DNA of 16,970 nucleotides from Euryarchaeota archaeon UBA552 (GTDB lineage: Archaea; Thermoplasmatota; Poseidoniia; Poseidoniales; Thalassarchaeaceae): contig DAMH01000005.1 of assembly GCA_002499585.1 (NCBI GenBank), positions 1 to 16,970 of the forward strand, given 5' to 3'. This document shows, in pieces, positions 7,465 through 14,303 of the stretch. A program made the position numbers and the translations under genes. The notes beneath the pieces are model-generated. The model was given only the letters and a program-made list of their open reading frames with translations. It searched no databases and was not told where the DNA came from. The stretch's first letter is position 1; the number at the start of each line of letters is the position of its first letter.

Positions 7465-8364
7465 TTATTTCGTGGATGAAATCCCTTTTGCCAATTCAAT
7501 CCACTGCGGTGGAGAGAGATCCTCGGGTCTCATTTGGATGATTCGACCAAGATCATTGTCGTTTGTTTCGAGGTTTATCAGAATCCGGTCCCATTCAGCG
7601 GTTGATGCCTTGATTAATCGCATTACAGATCTTGGCCTGTAACGCAGTGAGGTTCGTATCTTCCGTCTTCTCCTAGCAAAGCACCATGATGATAGAGCTA
7701 TACCTAAGGATCGTTCACTCGGGGTGATTGGTCCCCGGTTTACCGGCATCATAGTTATGATTGAGGATTCTACGTCTGGTTGTGGTCGGAAATAAGAACG
7801 TGGGACGTCTTGTACCTTCTGGCAATCGAAATCAAACCAAAGTGAGATTCCGAGCGGCCCCCTGTCTTTGGATGGAATTTTCATGGTCATTCTGTTACCA
7901 AACTCACGTTGGACCAGAAGGCAAACGCCCATCAGTGCACTGGATTGATGTAAGTCCTGAATTCTTCTCAGGATTGGACTGGAAATCCCGTACGGAATAT
8001 TGGCAATTATGTGAGTGGTTTCCTCAGGCCATGGTGATTTCAGGGCGTCTGATTGGACGAGTGAAAATTTGTCACTTTTGATTTCCTCTCTCAAGAAATC
8101 ACAGGCGTCTGCTGAAATCTCAATTGATGTCACCCTTGCTCCGGTTTTGAGTAAGGACCTCGTGAGTGTTCCTGGACCGGGCCCTATTTCCAGGACATGG
8201 GATTCTTGGTTAAGCCCCATTTTTTTTGATGCCTCTATTGACGCGTTGATTGGGTCTTCATTGATGAGGAAGTGTTGACCAAGCGATTTTTCTACCACTT
8301 TTGAGGATAGGTATCTCTGGACTAATTTCTGCGGCGTGTCGTTGCTCTGTTTTTGATAGATCAA
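7465..8364 (-). CDS. ksgA: 16S rRNA (adenine-N6,N6)-dimethyltransferase KsgA/Dim1
   Basis: S-adenosylmethionine-dependent enzyme that dimethylates two adjacent adenines near the 3' end of small-subunit rRNA during ribosome assembly. It has 299 residues, slightly longer than bacterial KsgA. The signature elements are clear: S-L-G-Q-H-F-L at 27-33, the cofactor loop E-I-G-P-G-P-G-T-L at 59-67, the acidic I-E-I-S at 81-84, the target-base motif N-I-P-Y at 122-125, and the basic C-terminal-domain segment F-A-R-R-R-R-K-I-R-T-S-L. The start is a TTG at 8364, two bases after the DUF655 stop, consistent with coupling. The N-terminus ahead of the core is of normal length. It is the last gene of the rpl21e-rpoF-DUF655-ksgA run, an arrangement conserved in many Euryarchaeota. 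Confidence 0.95.
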   Translation of the reverse strand: MIYQKQSNDTPQKLVQRYLSSKVVEKSLGQHFLINEDPINASIEASKKMGLNQESHVLEIGPGPGTLTRSLLKTGARVTSIEISADACDFLREEIKSDKFSLVQSDALKSPWPEETTHIIANIPYGISSPILRRIQDLHQSSALMGVCLLVQREFGNRMTMKIPSKDRGPLGISLWFDFDCQKVQDVPRSYFRPQPDVESSIITMMPVNRGPITPSERSLGIALSSWCFARRRRKIRTSLRYRPRSVMRLIKASTAEWDRILINLETNDNDLGRIIQMRPEDLSPPQWIELAKGISSTK

Positions 8365-8366
8365 AT

Positions 8367-8924
8367 TCAGACCCCAGCCCGTACGACCAAGTCGATTAGT
8401 CTCGGGGATTGCATTGGGTCGTCCATTTCCTGAACATAGCGTTGAGCCAGGAGAGAGATCGAGTCTTGGCCTATTGCATCAGAAACTCCCTTGAGATCAT
8501 GCCAACCTGTTGAACCTCTCTTTTGCACCCATAATTGTGCTGATGATTTGCCAATCCCAGGTAAAAGCTGGTATGAGTGCATTTTCAAGGTTATGGGCTG
8601 GGCACGATTGTAGAATGACAGGTGGACTCCCTCGTCCATTGAGATGGATTCTTTTACGGCGGCCAAAAGGAGGCTCTGAGCATCGCTGGAAATGTCTTTC
8701 TTTCTTACTGGGGAGAGTGGTCCGATTCTGGGATCGTCCTTTCCTATCCACTCGTCGGCTGAAAGATTGTCTTCTAGGACTTTTGCCCTGACAAGAAATA
8801 GGCCTGGATGGGTAATGCCGTGTATTTCCTTTCCTGATGGCCTTCTGTCCATGGTAGAGATGATTCTGACGTGGGTCTGGGAGTTCAAATCGTCGGAGTT
8901 TTCATCCTCTTTGTCAGCCGTCAT
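8367..8924 (-). CDS. DUF655 family protein
   Basis: A 185-residue member of the archaeal DUF655 family, which is regularly encoded between rpoF and ksgA. The exact function is unknown; an RNA- or DNA-binding role is usually inferred from its fold. The first 15 residues are acidic. A beta-rich, OB-like part follows (V-R-I-I-S-T-M-D, then L-F-L-V-R-A-K-V-L). A helix-hairpin-helix turn, L-P-G-I-G-K, lies at 121-126 inside the family-typical H-S-Y-Q-L-L-P-G-I-G-K. The ATG at 8924 is preceded by AGGAG with seven bases between. The gene lies 59 nt downstream of rpoF and 2 nt upstream of ksgA. Gene order and the H-S-Y-Q-L-L-P-G-I-G-K segment together make the family call firm. Confidence 0.88.
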   Translation of the reverse strand: MTADKEDENSDDLNSQTHVRIISTMDRRPSGKEIHGITHPGLFLVRAKVLEDNLSADEWIGKDDPRIGPLSPVRKKDISSDAQSLLLAAVKESISMDEGVHLSFYNRAQPITLKMHSYQLLPGIGKSSAQLWVQKRGSTGWHDLKGVSDAIGQDSISLLAQRYVQEMDDPMQSPRLIDLVVRAGV

Positions 8925-8931
8925 AACAATA

Positions 8932-8936
8932 CTCCT
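8932..8936 (-). promoter_or_regulatory. Shine-Dalgarno site for the DUF655 gene
   Basis: AGGAG on the minus strand, seven bases upstream of the ATG at 8924. Confidence 0.7.
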
Positions 8937-8983
8937 AGATGTTGCACGGGTTTTTCATTGATTAATGGAACTGTTGAGGACTA

Positions 8984-9340
8984 TCAAAGTACATGTTGCC
9001 GCACAATATCGATTATGGATTCGACTTCTTCAGTGTCCATGGCAATCCTCTTCGATGAGATGATTACTCGAAGAGATTGAACGCTCAATGGCATTAATTC
9101 TGATATTTTTGCGCAGACATCTGGATGGTCGGCTAGCTTGCTGTTTGACTGCAGTGCGACACATAGGTCGTCGAAGACTTTGGAGTTGGTTTTTATTCCG
9201 CCCCGTTGAGCGCTGGCAGCCCATTCCGAGTGTTGCAGGGCCATTTGTTGTTCATATGAGAGTTCATGCCTTCTTTCTTGGGCTGATAGAAGGAGGTCTC
9301 TCACTTTTGCATAGTCTACATATTCATTCGAGTCGGCCAT
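8984..9340 (-). CDS. rpoF: DNA-directed RNA polymerase subunit F (Rpo4/Rpb4-like)
   Basis: Small subunit that pairs with RpoE (Rpo7) to form the stalk of archaeal RNA polymerase, aiding open-complex formation and RNA binding. It has 118 residues, the usual size. The N-terminal half is helical and charged. The C-terminal half has the HRDC-like pattern E-L-M-P-L-S-V-Q-S-L-R-V-I-I followed by E-E-V-E-S-I-I-D-I-V. I prefer the ATG at 9340: AGGAG lies eight bases upstream, and the start then falls five bases after the rpl21e stop. A GTG at 9349 would add three residues and overlap rpl21e. Neighbours rpl21e and DUF655 are the standard archaeal context and support the call. Confidence 0.92.
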   Translation of the reverse strand: MADSNEYVDYAKVRDLLLSAQERRHELSYEQQMALQHSEWAASAQRGGIKTNSKVFDDLCVALQSNSKLADHPDVCAKISELMPLSVQSLRVIISSKRIAMDTEEVESIIDIVRQHVL

Positions 9341-9345
9341 ATAAA

Positions 9346-9693
9346 TCACTCCTCTTCCTTGACTTTGGGCTTCTGCCTTTGCTCTGTTATTGGATTGGGG
9401 GCACCGTCAGCAGGTCTCAAGTGATCTGGTCTCACAATAAGCGTTTTCAGCATATTTTTGTCCTTGACATCAACAACGTAAGCTCGTCCCTGAAACGCGG
9501 TTATTACCCCAGTCGCACCTTGGAACCTCCGATGAGGCATTCCCTTTTGTTGAGCGCCATCTATGACTATAGATACCCTGTCTCCGATGGTATAGGAGTG
9601 CATTATCCTAGAGATGTTGATTCGGCCCTTCTGAGACTTACTACGAGATAGTATCGAGCGGGTTCCTTGGCGGGTTCCATGGCTTCTCTTCAT
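9346..9693 (-). CDS. rpl21e: Large ribosomal subunit protein eL21 (L21e)
   Basis: Archaeal/eukaryotic-type ribosomal protein of the 50S subunit, 115 residues from the ATG at 9693. The N-terminus is basic (M-K-R-S-H-G-T-R). The core carries the family hallmark G-M-P-H-R-R-F-Q-G-A-T-G-V and then G-R-A-Y-V-V. The tail is highly charged (K-V-K-E-E-E). The frame is open further upstream to 9738, but GGAGGT with eight bases between it and the ATG at 9693, plus homology of the N-terminus to eL21, exclude the longer form. First gene of the rpl21e-rpoF-DUF655-ksgA run; rpoF starts five bases after its stop. Confidence 0.96.
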   Translation of the reverse strand: MKRSHGTRQGTRSILSRSKSQKGRINISRIMHSYTIGDRVSIVIDGAQQKGMPHRRFQGATGVITAFQGRAYVVDVKDKNMLKTLIVRPDHLRPADGAPNPITEQRQKPKVKEEE

Positions 9694-9701
9694 ATGTTCC
9701 G

Positions 9702-9707
9702 ACCTCC
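9702..9707 (-). promoter_or_regulatory. Strong Shine-Dalgarno site for rpl21e
   Basis: GGAGGT on the minus strand, eight bases before the ATG at 9693. It decides the start against the longer open frame to 9738. Confidence 0.85.
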
Positions 9708-9745
9708 AGATAGCACATTCAGCGGCCCAGCGACCCACCGATTGC

Positions 9746-9753
9746 GTTTAAGT
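9746..9753 (-). promoter_or_regulatory. Candidate box A promoter of the rpl21e operon
   Basis: On the minus strand this reads ACTTAAAC, a fair match to an archaeal TATA box. A start site about 25 bases downstream would fall near 9724 and give a leader of about 30 nt that still contains the GGAGGT site. It lies just upstream of the pus10 stop codon in chromosome order, so the operon could be transcribed independently of pus10. Assignment is by pattern and spacing only. Confidence 0.35.
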
Positions 9754-9771
9754 CCATCTCCCCAAGGACAA

Positions 9772-11187
9772 TCAATCAGAGTGTACATCCTCGACATCCA
9801 ACCATAGTACTTCACACGCTGTACCCAAAACACTTGACACTGACGGTTTTGTTCTTCCGTCGTCGGAGTGAACGAGCTCTTTGATGTAAGTTCCTGCCTC
9901 GCATCTTAGGCTAAGTTCGATTTCGTCCCCTTCTATCAGCAAATTTTGGATTGCAGTAATCTTCCTCTTCCTTATTTTGTCTGCCCTGCGATGACTCACT
10001 CTCGTAGGAGTTTGCTGTTCGATTACCTCGGATGTGAGTGCCATTATTGATGATCTCACGTGGTCCTCATCTGCTGTCTCCTCAACCTTGAAACGTATGG
10101 TGTATGTTTTTTCAGATCTCGTCTGTTTTATCCTTGCCACTTCCTTTCTATCCGAGGACCTCAGAGAGTTTACTGATATCTGTCCTTTCGACTGAGTTTC
10201 TATTTCAGATTCCATTGCTGCCAGATCTGGTTTCCTCGTGACAGGGGATTTGACCTCAAGGACAAACGGCCTTCCGGACCCGAGGCATCGTACGTCGATG
10301 TCTTCCCTCCCCATGCCATGGAACGCGGTGTCGCTGGCCTGCATCGCATCGACGAATGGTCTACCGATGAGATCCTGTACGGAGTCGATGTATTGCAATC
10401 CAGTTGAGTTGCATGCTTCACATCCACCCGAGCGTCCCCTGCAGGACCTGCATGGCCAGCGCGTTTGCGGGATTTCTCTGGTCGTCTTTGTGTATCTTCC
10501 GTAGAAGAAGACCGGTCTAACGTCGACATCGACCCTCAGAGTTAATGTGTCGATCAGAACCATCAAATCTGGTTTTTCCTTCACGAAATTTATTTTTTCA
10601 TTGCCTTCTCTGATAATTTGCTGGGTCTCATCCACAAATGTCGATTTCAGCGGAAGGCTTCCAGGTGCTCCATATTTAGATCGGATTCTGTCCTCCTCTT
10701 CCATGAGGTCCTTGGGTATGTGCACCCCAATTTGCACCGTTGAGAAATCGAGGCCATCGCAGGCATCTAGGATGATCTTGGATACATTGCCGACGTCTTC
10801 GAGTAAATTTTCGCACGTAGGACACTCAGCCTTTTTTTGGTCTGTGATTAGATCTGAGTTATTTTCTAAAGCTGTTTTTCTCAATTGTGAGCCACCATCG
10901 AAACCCGTTGATTCGGTTTTGACGCCTGCAAGTCGATGTAGGCAATGATCGCAACACCCTATGCGGACAAGGTGTGCAATGCCCAAGGGGGCCGGGCACG
11001 GAGGTGCATCCCATTGGACCACGGTATCGTCATCGAGGATGTTGTCATCGTACCAGTCGATTTCTTTTTCTTTACTTTCGATCGGTACCACATCATCCCA
11101 AAGATCGTCCTCTGCTGAACCGTAGCCCGCTGAAGAATACGCAACCCATTCGACTTTATCGTCTCTGTCGTCTTTTGCGGAAGTCAT
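9772..11187 (-). CDS. pus10: tRNA pseudouridine synthase Pus10
   Basis: Archaeal enzyme that isomerises uridine to pseudouridine in the T arm of tRNA (positions 54 and 55). It has 471 residues. An acidic N-terminal stretch of about 60 residues (about 20 are D or E) precedes the family's own zinc module, with C-C-D-H-C at 78-82 and C-P-T-C at 122-125. The central part resembles a THUMP-like region. A second cysteine cluster (C-R-S-C then C-E-A-C at 246-259) is typical of Pus10. The catalytic motif G-R-E-D-I-D-V-R-C-L-G at 293-303 contains the active-site Asp. The C-terminal C-E-A-G-T-Y-I-K-E-L-V-H and G-R-T-K-P-S are also signatures. The ATG at 11187 has AGGTGATC just upstream, a long match to the complement of the 16S 3' end. 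It follows the DUF971 gene by 70 nt and precedes rpl21e. Confidence 0.95.
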   Translation of the reverse strand: MTSAKDDRDDKVEWVAYSSAGYGSAEDDLWDDVVPIESKEKEIDWYDDNILDDDTVVQWDAPPCPAPLGIAHLVRIGCCDHCLHRLAGVKTESTGFDGGSQLRKTALENNSDLITDQKKAECPTCENLLEDVGNVSKIILDACDGLDFSTVQIGVHIPKDLMEEEDRIRSKYGAPGSLPLKSTFVDETQQIIREGNEKINFVKEKPDLMVLIDTLTLRVDVDVRPVFFYGRYTKTTREIPQTRWPCRSCRGRSGGCEACNSTGLQYIDSVQDLIGRPFVDAMQASDTAFHGMGREDIDVRCLGSGRPFVLEVKSPVTRKPDLAAMESEIETQSKGQISVNSLRSSDRKEVARIKQTRSEKTYTIRFKVEETADEDHVRSSIMALTSEVIEQQTPTRVSHRRADKIRKRKITAIQNLLIEGDEIELSLRCEAGTYIKELVHSDDGRTKPSVSSVLGTACEVLWLDVEDVHSD

Positions 11188-11257
11188 GCGATCACCTGCC
11201 TGGGCGCTCTAACCCGAGGGCACGTAGTGTGATACTGATTGCGGGGGTGATATGACT

Positions 11258-11572
11258 TTACCGATCCGCCACTGCCCCAGCACTTGCTATTTCTCTGAGA
11301 AGATCGAAACTGAATATGCCACTGGAGCAACCTGATGGCCACAGGAATTTCAGGCCGTAGTGTCCGACAATCTCGACGCTTGGCTTTTCCATCCTCAGGC
11401 GGGCTATTTCTTGTTGGAATTCTATCATCCTTTGATCGTTCTCTCTTCTTGGTGAACAGTTCGCACAAGGGCAGTTCAATCGCAAATTCAAGTATTCGAC
11501 TGGATAAATCGTGCCATCGCTGAATGTCATGTCACACGATTCGTCGTGACGGTGCAGATCTGTCAGCGTCAT
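11258..11572 (-). CDS. DUF971 domain protein (gamma-butyrobetaine hydroxylase N-terminal-like)
   Basis: A 104-residue stand-alone DUF971 domain. In other proteins this domain is found at the N-terminus of gamma-butyrobetaine hydroxylase and fused to Mrp/ApbC-type iron-sulfur carriers; its own activity is unclear. Diagnostic features are Y-L-N-L-R-L-N-C-P-C-A-N-C at 27-39, a C-x-C-x2-C set (Cys34, 36, 39), and the end segment W-P-S-G-C-S-S-G-I-F-S-F-D-L-L-R-E, which matches the family consensus except for Cys82, where many members have His. The cysteines could bind a metal. The gene diverges from crtB across 106 bp and is followed by pus10 on the same strand. The ATG at 11572 has no clear Shine-Dalgarno sequence. 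Confidence 0.85.
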   Translation of the reverse strand: MTLTDLHRHDESCDMTFSDGTIYPVEYLNLRLNCPCANCSPRRENDQRMIEFQQEIARLRMEKPSVEIVGHYGLKFLWPSGCSSGIFSFDLLREIASAGAVADR

Positions 11573-11678
11573 GATATGTTCCCGTGTTCTGAGGGGTTGT
11601 CAGTGTTATTGAACATGACTTCGACTTGTTACCGAATTAAACATCCTTTCATAATGAGGTTGGTGACCTCAAGGATGT
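11573..11678. promoter_or_regulatory. Divergent promoter region DUF971 / crt operon
   Basis: This 106-bp spacer must hold the promoters of the DUF971 gene (-) and of crtB (+). A/T-rich box A candidates for crtB are GAATTAA at 11634-11640 and GTTATTG near 11604. For the minus strand, TTCAATAAC (complement of about 11605-11613) is possible. The half nearest crtB is occupied by a nested inverted repeat, listed separately. A weaker, imperfect repeat (GTCAGTGTT and AACATGAC, about 11599-11619) lies near the middle. Confidence 0.4.
11641..11678 (+). repeat. Nested inverted repeat abutting the crtB start codon
   Basis: The outer arms ACATCCTT (11641-11648) and AAGGATGT (11671-11678) are exact inverted complements. 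Inside them, GAGGT (11656-11660) and ACCTC (11666-11670) pair around a five-base loop, leaving a seven-base bulge (11649-11655) on the 5' side. The outer right arm touches the ATG at 11679 and includes the AAGGA that would serve as ribosome-binding site. It may act as DNA operator or as an mRNA hairpin masking the start, depending on where transcription begins. Confidence 0.6.
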
Positions 11679-12698
11679 ATGGTCATGGCGCGAAGTGAGC
11701 AGAAACGGGCTCCAAGCCTTGACGAATCTTACGCAGTCTGCAAAGAAATTACACGATCAGCGTCGACATCCTTTCTCAGGTCGTTCAGGCATCTGCCTAC
11801 CGAGAAAAGAAACGCAGTTTATGCCCTCTACGCATTCTGCCGCCGGGTTGACGACATCGCAGATGGAGATTGGCTGCCGAATCTGAGCCACCTAGACAAG
11901 GCCCAAATGAGGTATTTAGACGCTCAAGCGGAAGACAGATCAATTGTGCTCACGCTCGACAAACAGGCAGAAGCCTCCAACCCAGAGCCGGATCACACCC
12001 TCAAACTCCGCGCACTGACATACTACCGGGACATGCTCGATCAAGCCTCGGAAGGAAGATATTCTGAAGACCCGCTGTTCATTGCAATGAGGGACGTGCT
12101 GCGTAAATTTCCTGTTCGCACAAGCGACCTTCATCAACTCATAGACGGCATGGAGGATGACCTCTATCCTACGAACTACGGATCATTTGAAGATCTCCGC
12201 GGTTACTGTTACAAAGTGGCATCCACAGTCGGACTGGCTCTCATAGAGATTTACGGTTATGACGACCCGGACGCACGAGAACATGCAGAGGAAATGGGGA
12301 TATTCCTCCAAATGGTCAATATCCTGCGTGACATACAAGAGGACCTGGCCAGAGGCCGGGTCTACCTCCCCAAGGATGAGTTGGCCTTATTTGGGATATC
12401 CAACGACGACCTCTTTGATCCCAGCCTACCGTCCACAACGAACTGGAAGGGCTTCATGAGACACTACATAAACAGAGCCAAAACACACCAGAAGAATGCG
12501 ATCAGACTGTTACCTCTCATAAATCTAGACTCGCGTTCCAGCCCCTCAGTCATGGCATCTGTCTACAGTGAAATACTATCTGAAGCTGAACGAAGGAACG
12601 GAGATGTCCTTTCTCGAAGGCTGGGCTTGGGCTTCTTCAGGAAGATTGGTTTCGCACTGTCCACTCTCAGCGTCTGGTCAATCAGGAGGGGTCTCTAG
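11679..12698 (+). CDS. crtB: Phytoene synthase
   Basis: Condenses two geranylgeranyl diphosphates head to head into phytoene, the first committed step of C40 carotenoid synthesis. The 339-residue protein carries both Asp-rich diphosphate/Mg sites: R-R-V-D-D-I-A-D with Asp58, Asp59 and Asp62, and N-I-L-R-D-I-Q-E-D-L-A-R-G-R-V-Y-L-P with Asp218 and Asp222. The substrate-pocket segment Y-C-Y-K-V-A-S-T-V-G-L lies at about 176-186. Squalene synthase belongs to the same superfamily, but the adjacent crtI makes phytoene synthase the clear choice. The start is the ATG at 11679; a second in-frame ATG follows at 11685. First gene of the crt operon; its TAG stop directly abuts the ATG of crtI. Confidence 0.94.
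   Translation: MVMARSEQKRAPSLDESYAVCKEITRSASTSFLRSFRHLPTEKRNAVYALYAFCRRVDDIADGDWLPNLSHLDKAQMRYLDAQAEDRSIVLTLDKQAEASNPEPDHTLKLRALTYYRDMLDQASEGRYSEDPLFIAMRDVLRKFPVRTSDLHQLIDGMEDDLYPTNYGSFEDLRGYCYKVASTVGLALIEIYGYDDPDAREHAEEMGIFLQMVNILRDIQEDLARGRVYLPKDELALFGISNDDLFDPSLPSTTNWKGFMRHYINRAKTHQKNAIRLLPLINLDSRSSPSVMASVYSEILSEAERRNGDVLSRRLGLGFFRKIGFALSTLSVWSIRRGL
12684..12689 (+). promoter_or_regulatory. Shine-Dalgarno site for crtI
   Basis: AGGAGG within the last codons of crtB, nine bases before the crtI ATG at 12699. Together with the abutting stop and start it supports independent re-initiation at crtI. Confidence 0.75.
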
Positions 12699-14303
12699 AT
12701 GGCTCTCTCAAAATCAGTCAATTCGAACCCGGACGTCACTATAGTAGGGGCCGGACCAGGGGGCTTGGCGAGTGCAATGCTAATGGCCTACTCCGGACTA
12801 GATGTACTAATACTGGAGAAGGCTGGGGATGTAGGCGGCCGCACGAAAATTATTGAACAGGATGGTTTCAAATTCGACCGTGGTCCAACGTTCTTTCACT
12901 ACCCAGAAGTCATAGAAGAGATCTTCCAAGCGATTGGAATGGATGCTCACAAAGAACTAGGTCTGATGCCCCTTGATCCGTCATACAAACTTGTTTTCGG
13001 TCAAGGGGGTTCAATAGAAGCCACATCCGATCTTGAAGAAATGACGGAAAGAATCAGACATCTGTCTGGTGATGAAAACGCCGAGGGTTTCAGAAAGTAC
13101 GTTGAAGAAAATCGAAAGAAACTATCCCGAAGCAAATCTAGCCTCCAGTCACCATGGAAGGGGCCCCTTGATCTCGTAAGCAGAAAGGCGATGGAGGCCC
13201 TAAGCATACTCAGGCCATGGTCCTCTGTCGCAGGTGATCTGGAGAGGCTATTCAGCGACGAGAGGGTTAGATTGGCCATGTCGTTCCAAACCAAGTATCT
13301 TGGAATGAGTCCCTTCCAAGCTCCATCGCTATTCACAATACTTGCGTTCCTGGAATACGAGCATGGTATATTTCATGCCAAGGGCGGACTGGGTAGCATC
13401 ACACAACGAATGGCCGATATCGCCAGAGACCTCGGTGTCGAGATCAGACTCAACACCCCTGTAGAAGAGCTGATTCTCGATGGTAAGAAAGTGGTCGGTG
13501 TAAAAACAATAGATGGGGAAGTTCTGTGTGACAAAGTGGTGATGAATGCCGACTTCGCACACGCAATGACTGAATTGGTGCCCAACGAAAAAAGGAAAAA
13601 ATGGAGTGACAAGAAACTGGCTAAGAAATCGTATTCGTGTTCTACATTCATGCTGTACCTCGGAACAGATCGTACTTGGGATCAACCCCATCACCAAATA
13701 TACGCATCATCTGAGTACGAGGCTAATCTGGAGGACATCACAAAGCACAAGGTCACATGGAATGATCCGTCACTGTACGTGCAGAATGCATGCGTTACGG
13801 ATCCCTCATTGGCACCCGAGGGTTGCTCGACGCTCTATGTTCTAGTTCCCGTGCCCAATGTTGATGAGTCGATCAAATGGGATGACATAAAGGATGACTA
13901 CAGAGATGTAATACTTGACCAGATGGAGAAAATGGGCTATGCGGGAGTTAGGGATCATATCATCAGCGAGTCTATCGTCACACCGGATGACTGGGGCTCG
14001 TCGGATATCTACAGAGGTGCTGTGTTCAACCTTGCCCACGGACTCGATCAGATGCTTTTCTTGAGGCCGAGGAACAAGTTTGAGGAGCTCCCCGGATTAT
14101 ACCTCGTCGGTGGAGGTACACATCCTGGCAGTGGACTACCAACGATTTTCGAGTCTGGAAGAATCACCAGCAAGATGATTCTGGCTGATATGGGCATACA
14201 TCCAGAATGGAACGGGGTAGACGTTTGGTTCCCCTATGAAGATCACCCGGTAAAAAAGCAGGTCAACCCTGTGTCCAACAATCCAAGTGGGTCGATCTCG
14301 TGA
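12699..14303 (+). CDS. crtI: Phytoene desaturase (CrtI-type FAD oxidoreductase)
   Basis: FAD-dependent enzyme that introduces double bases into phytoene, normally ending at lycopene. The 534 residues are in the family range. An N-terminal dinucleotide-binding fold is seen at V-T-I-V-G-A-G-P-G-G-L-A-S (13-25), with the following E-K acidic turn and V-G-G-R-T. The C-terminal CrtI signature G-L-Y-L-V-G-G-G-T-H-P-G-S-G-L-P lies at about 466-485. The number of desaturations, and whether it acts on phytoene or a later intermediate (CrtD-like activity), cannot be told by eye; pairing with crtB favours phytoene. Translation overlaps the next gene by four bases (GTGA), a sign of coupling. The last 30 residues are a polar tail of low similarity to the core. 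Confidence 0.93.
   Translation: MALSKSVNSNPDVTIVGAGPGGLASAMLMAYSGLDVLILEKAGDVGGRTKIIEQDGFKFDRGPTFFHYPEVIEEIFQAIGMDAHKELGLMPLDPSYKLVFGQGGSIEATSDLEEMTERIRHLSGDENAEGFRKYVEENRKKLSRSKSSLQSPWKGPLDLVSRKAMEALSILRPWSSVAGDLERLFSDERVRLAMSFQTKYLGMSPFQAPSLFTILAFLEYEHGIFHAKGGLGSITQRMADIARDLGVEIRLNTPVEELILDGKKVVGVKTIDGEVLCDKVVMNADFAHAMTELVPNEKRKKWSDKKLAKKSYSCSTFMLYLGTDRTWDQPHHQIYASSEYEANLEDITKHKVTWNDPSLYVQNACVTDPSLAPEGCSTLYVLVPVPNVDESIKWDDIKDDYRDVILDQMEKMGYAGVRDHIISESIVTPDDWGSSDIYRGAVFNLAHGLDQMLFLRPRNKFEELPGLYLVGGGTHPGSGLPTIFESGRITSKMILADMGIHPEWNGVDVWFPYEDHPVKKQVNPVSNNPSGSIS

Noticed and set aside
9346..9738. Longer eL21 beginning at 9738
   Set aside because: The GGAGGT at 9702-9707 and the typical eL21 N-terminus M-K-R-S-H-G-T-R fix the start at 9693.
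11599..11619. Imperfect inverted repeat GTCAGTGTT / AACATGAC as regulator site
   Set aside because: It needs an inserted base and matches no operator I know; too weak to list as a separate feature.
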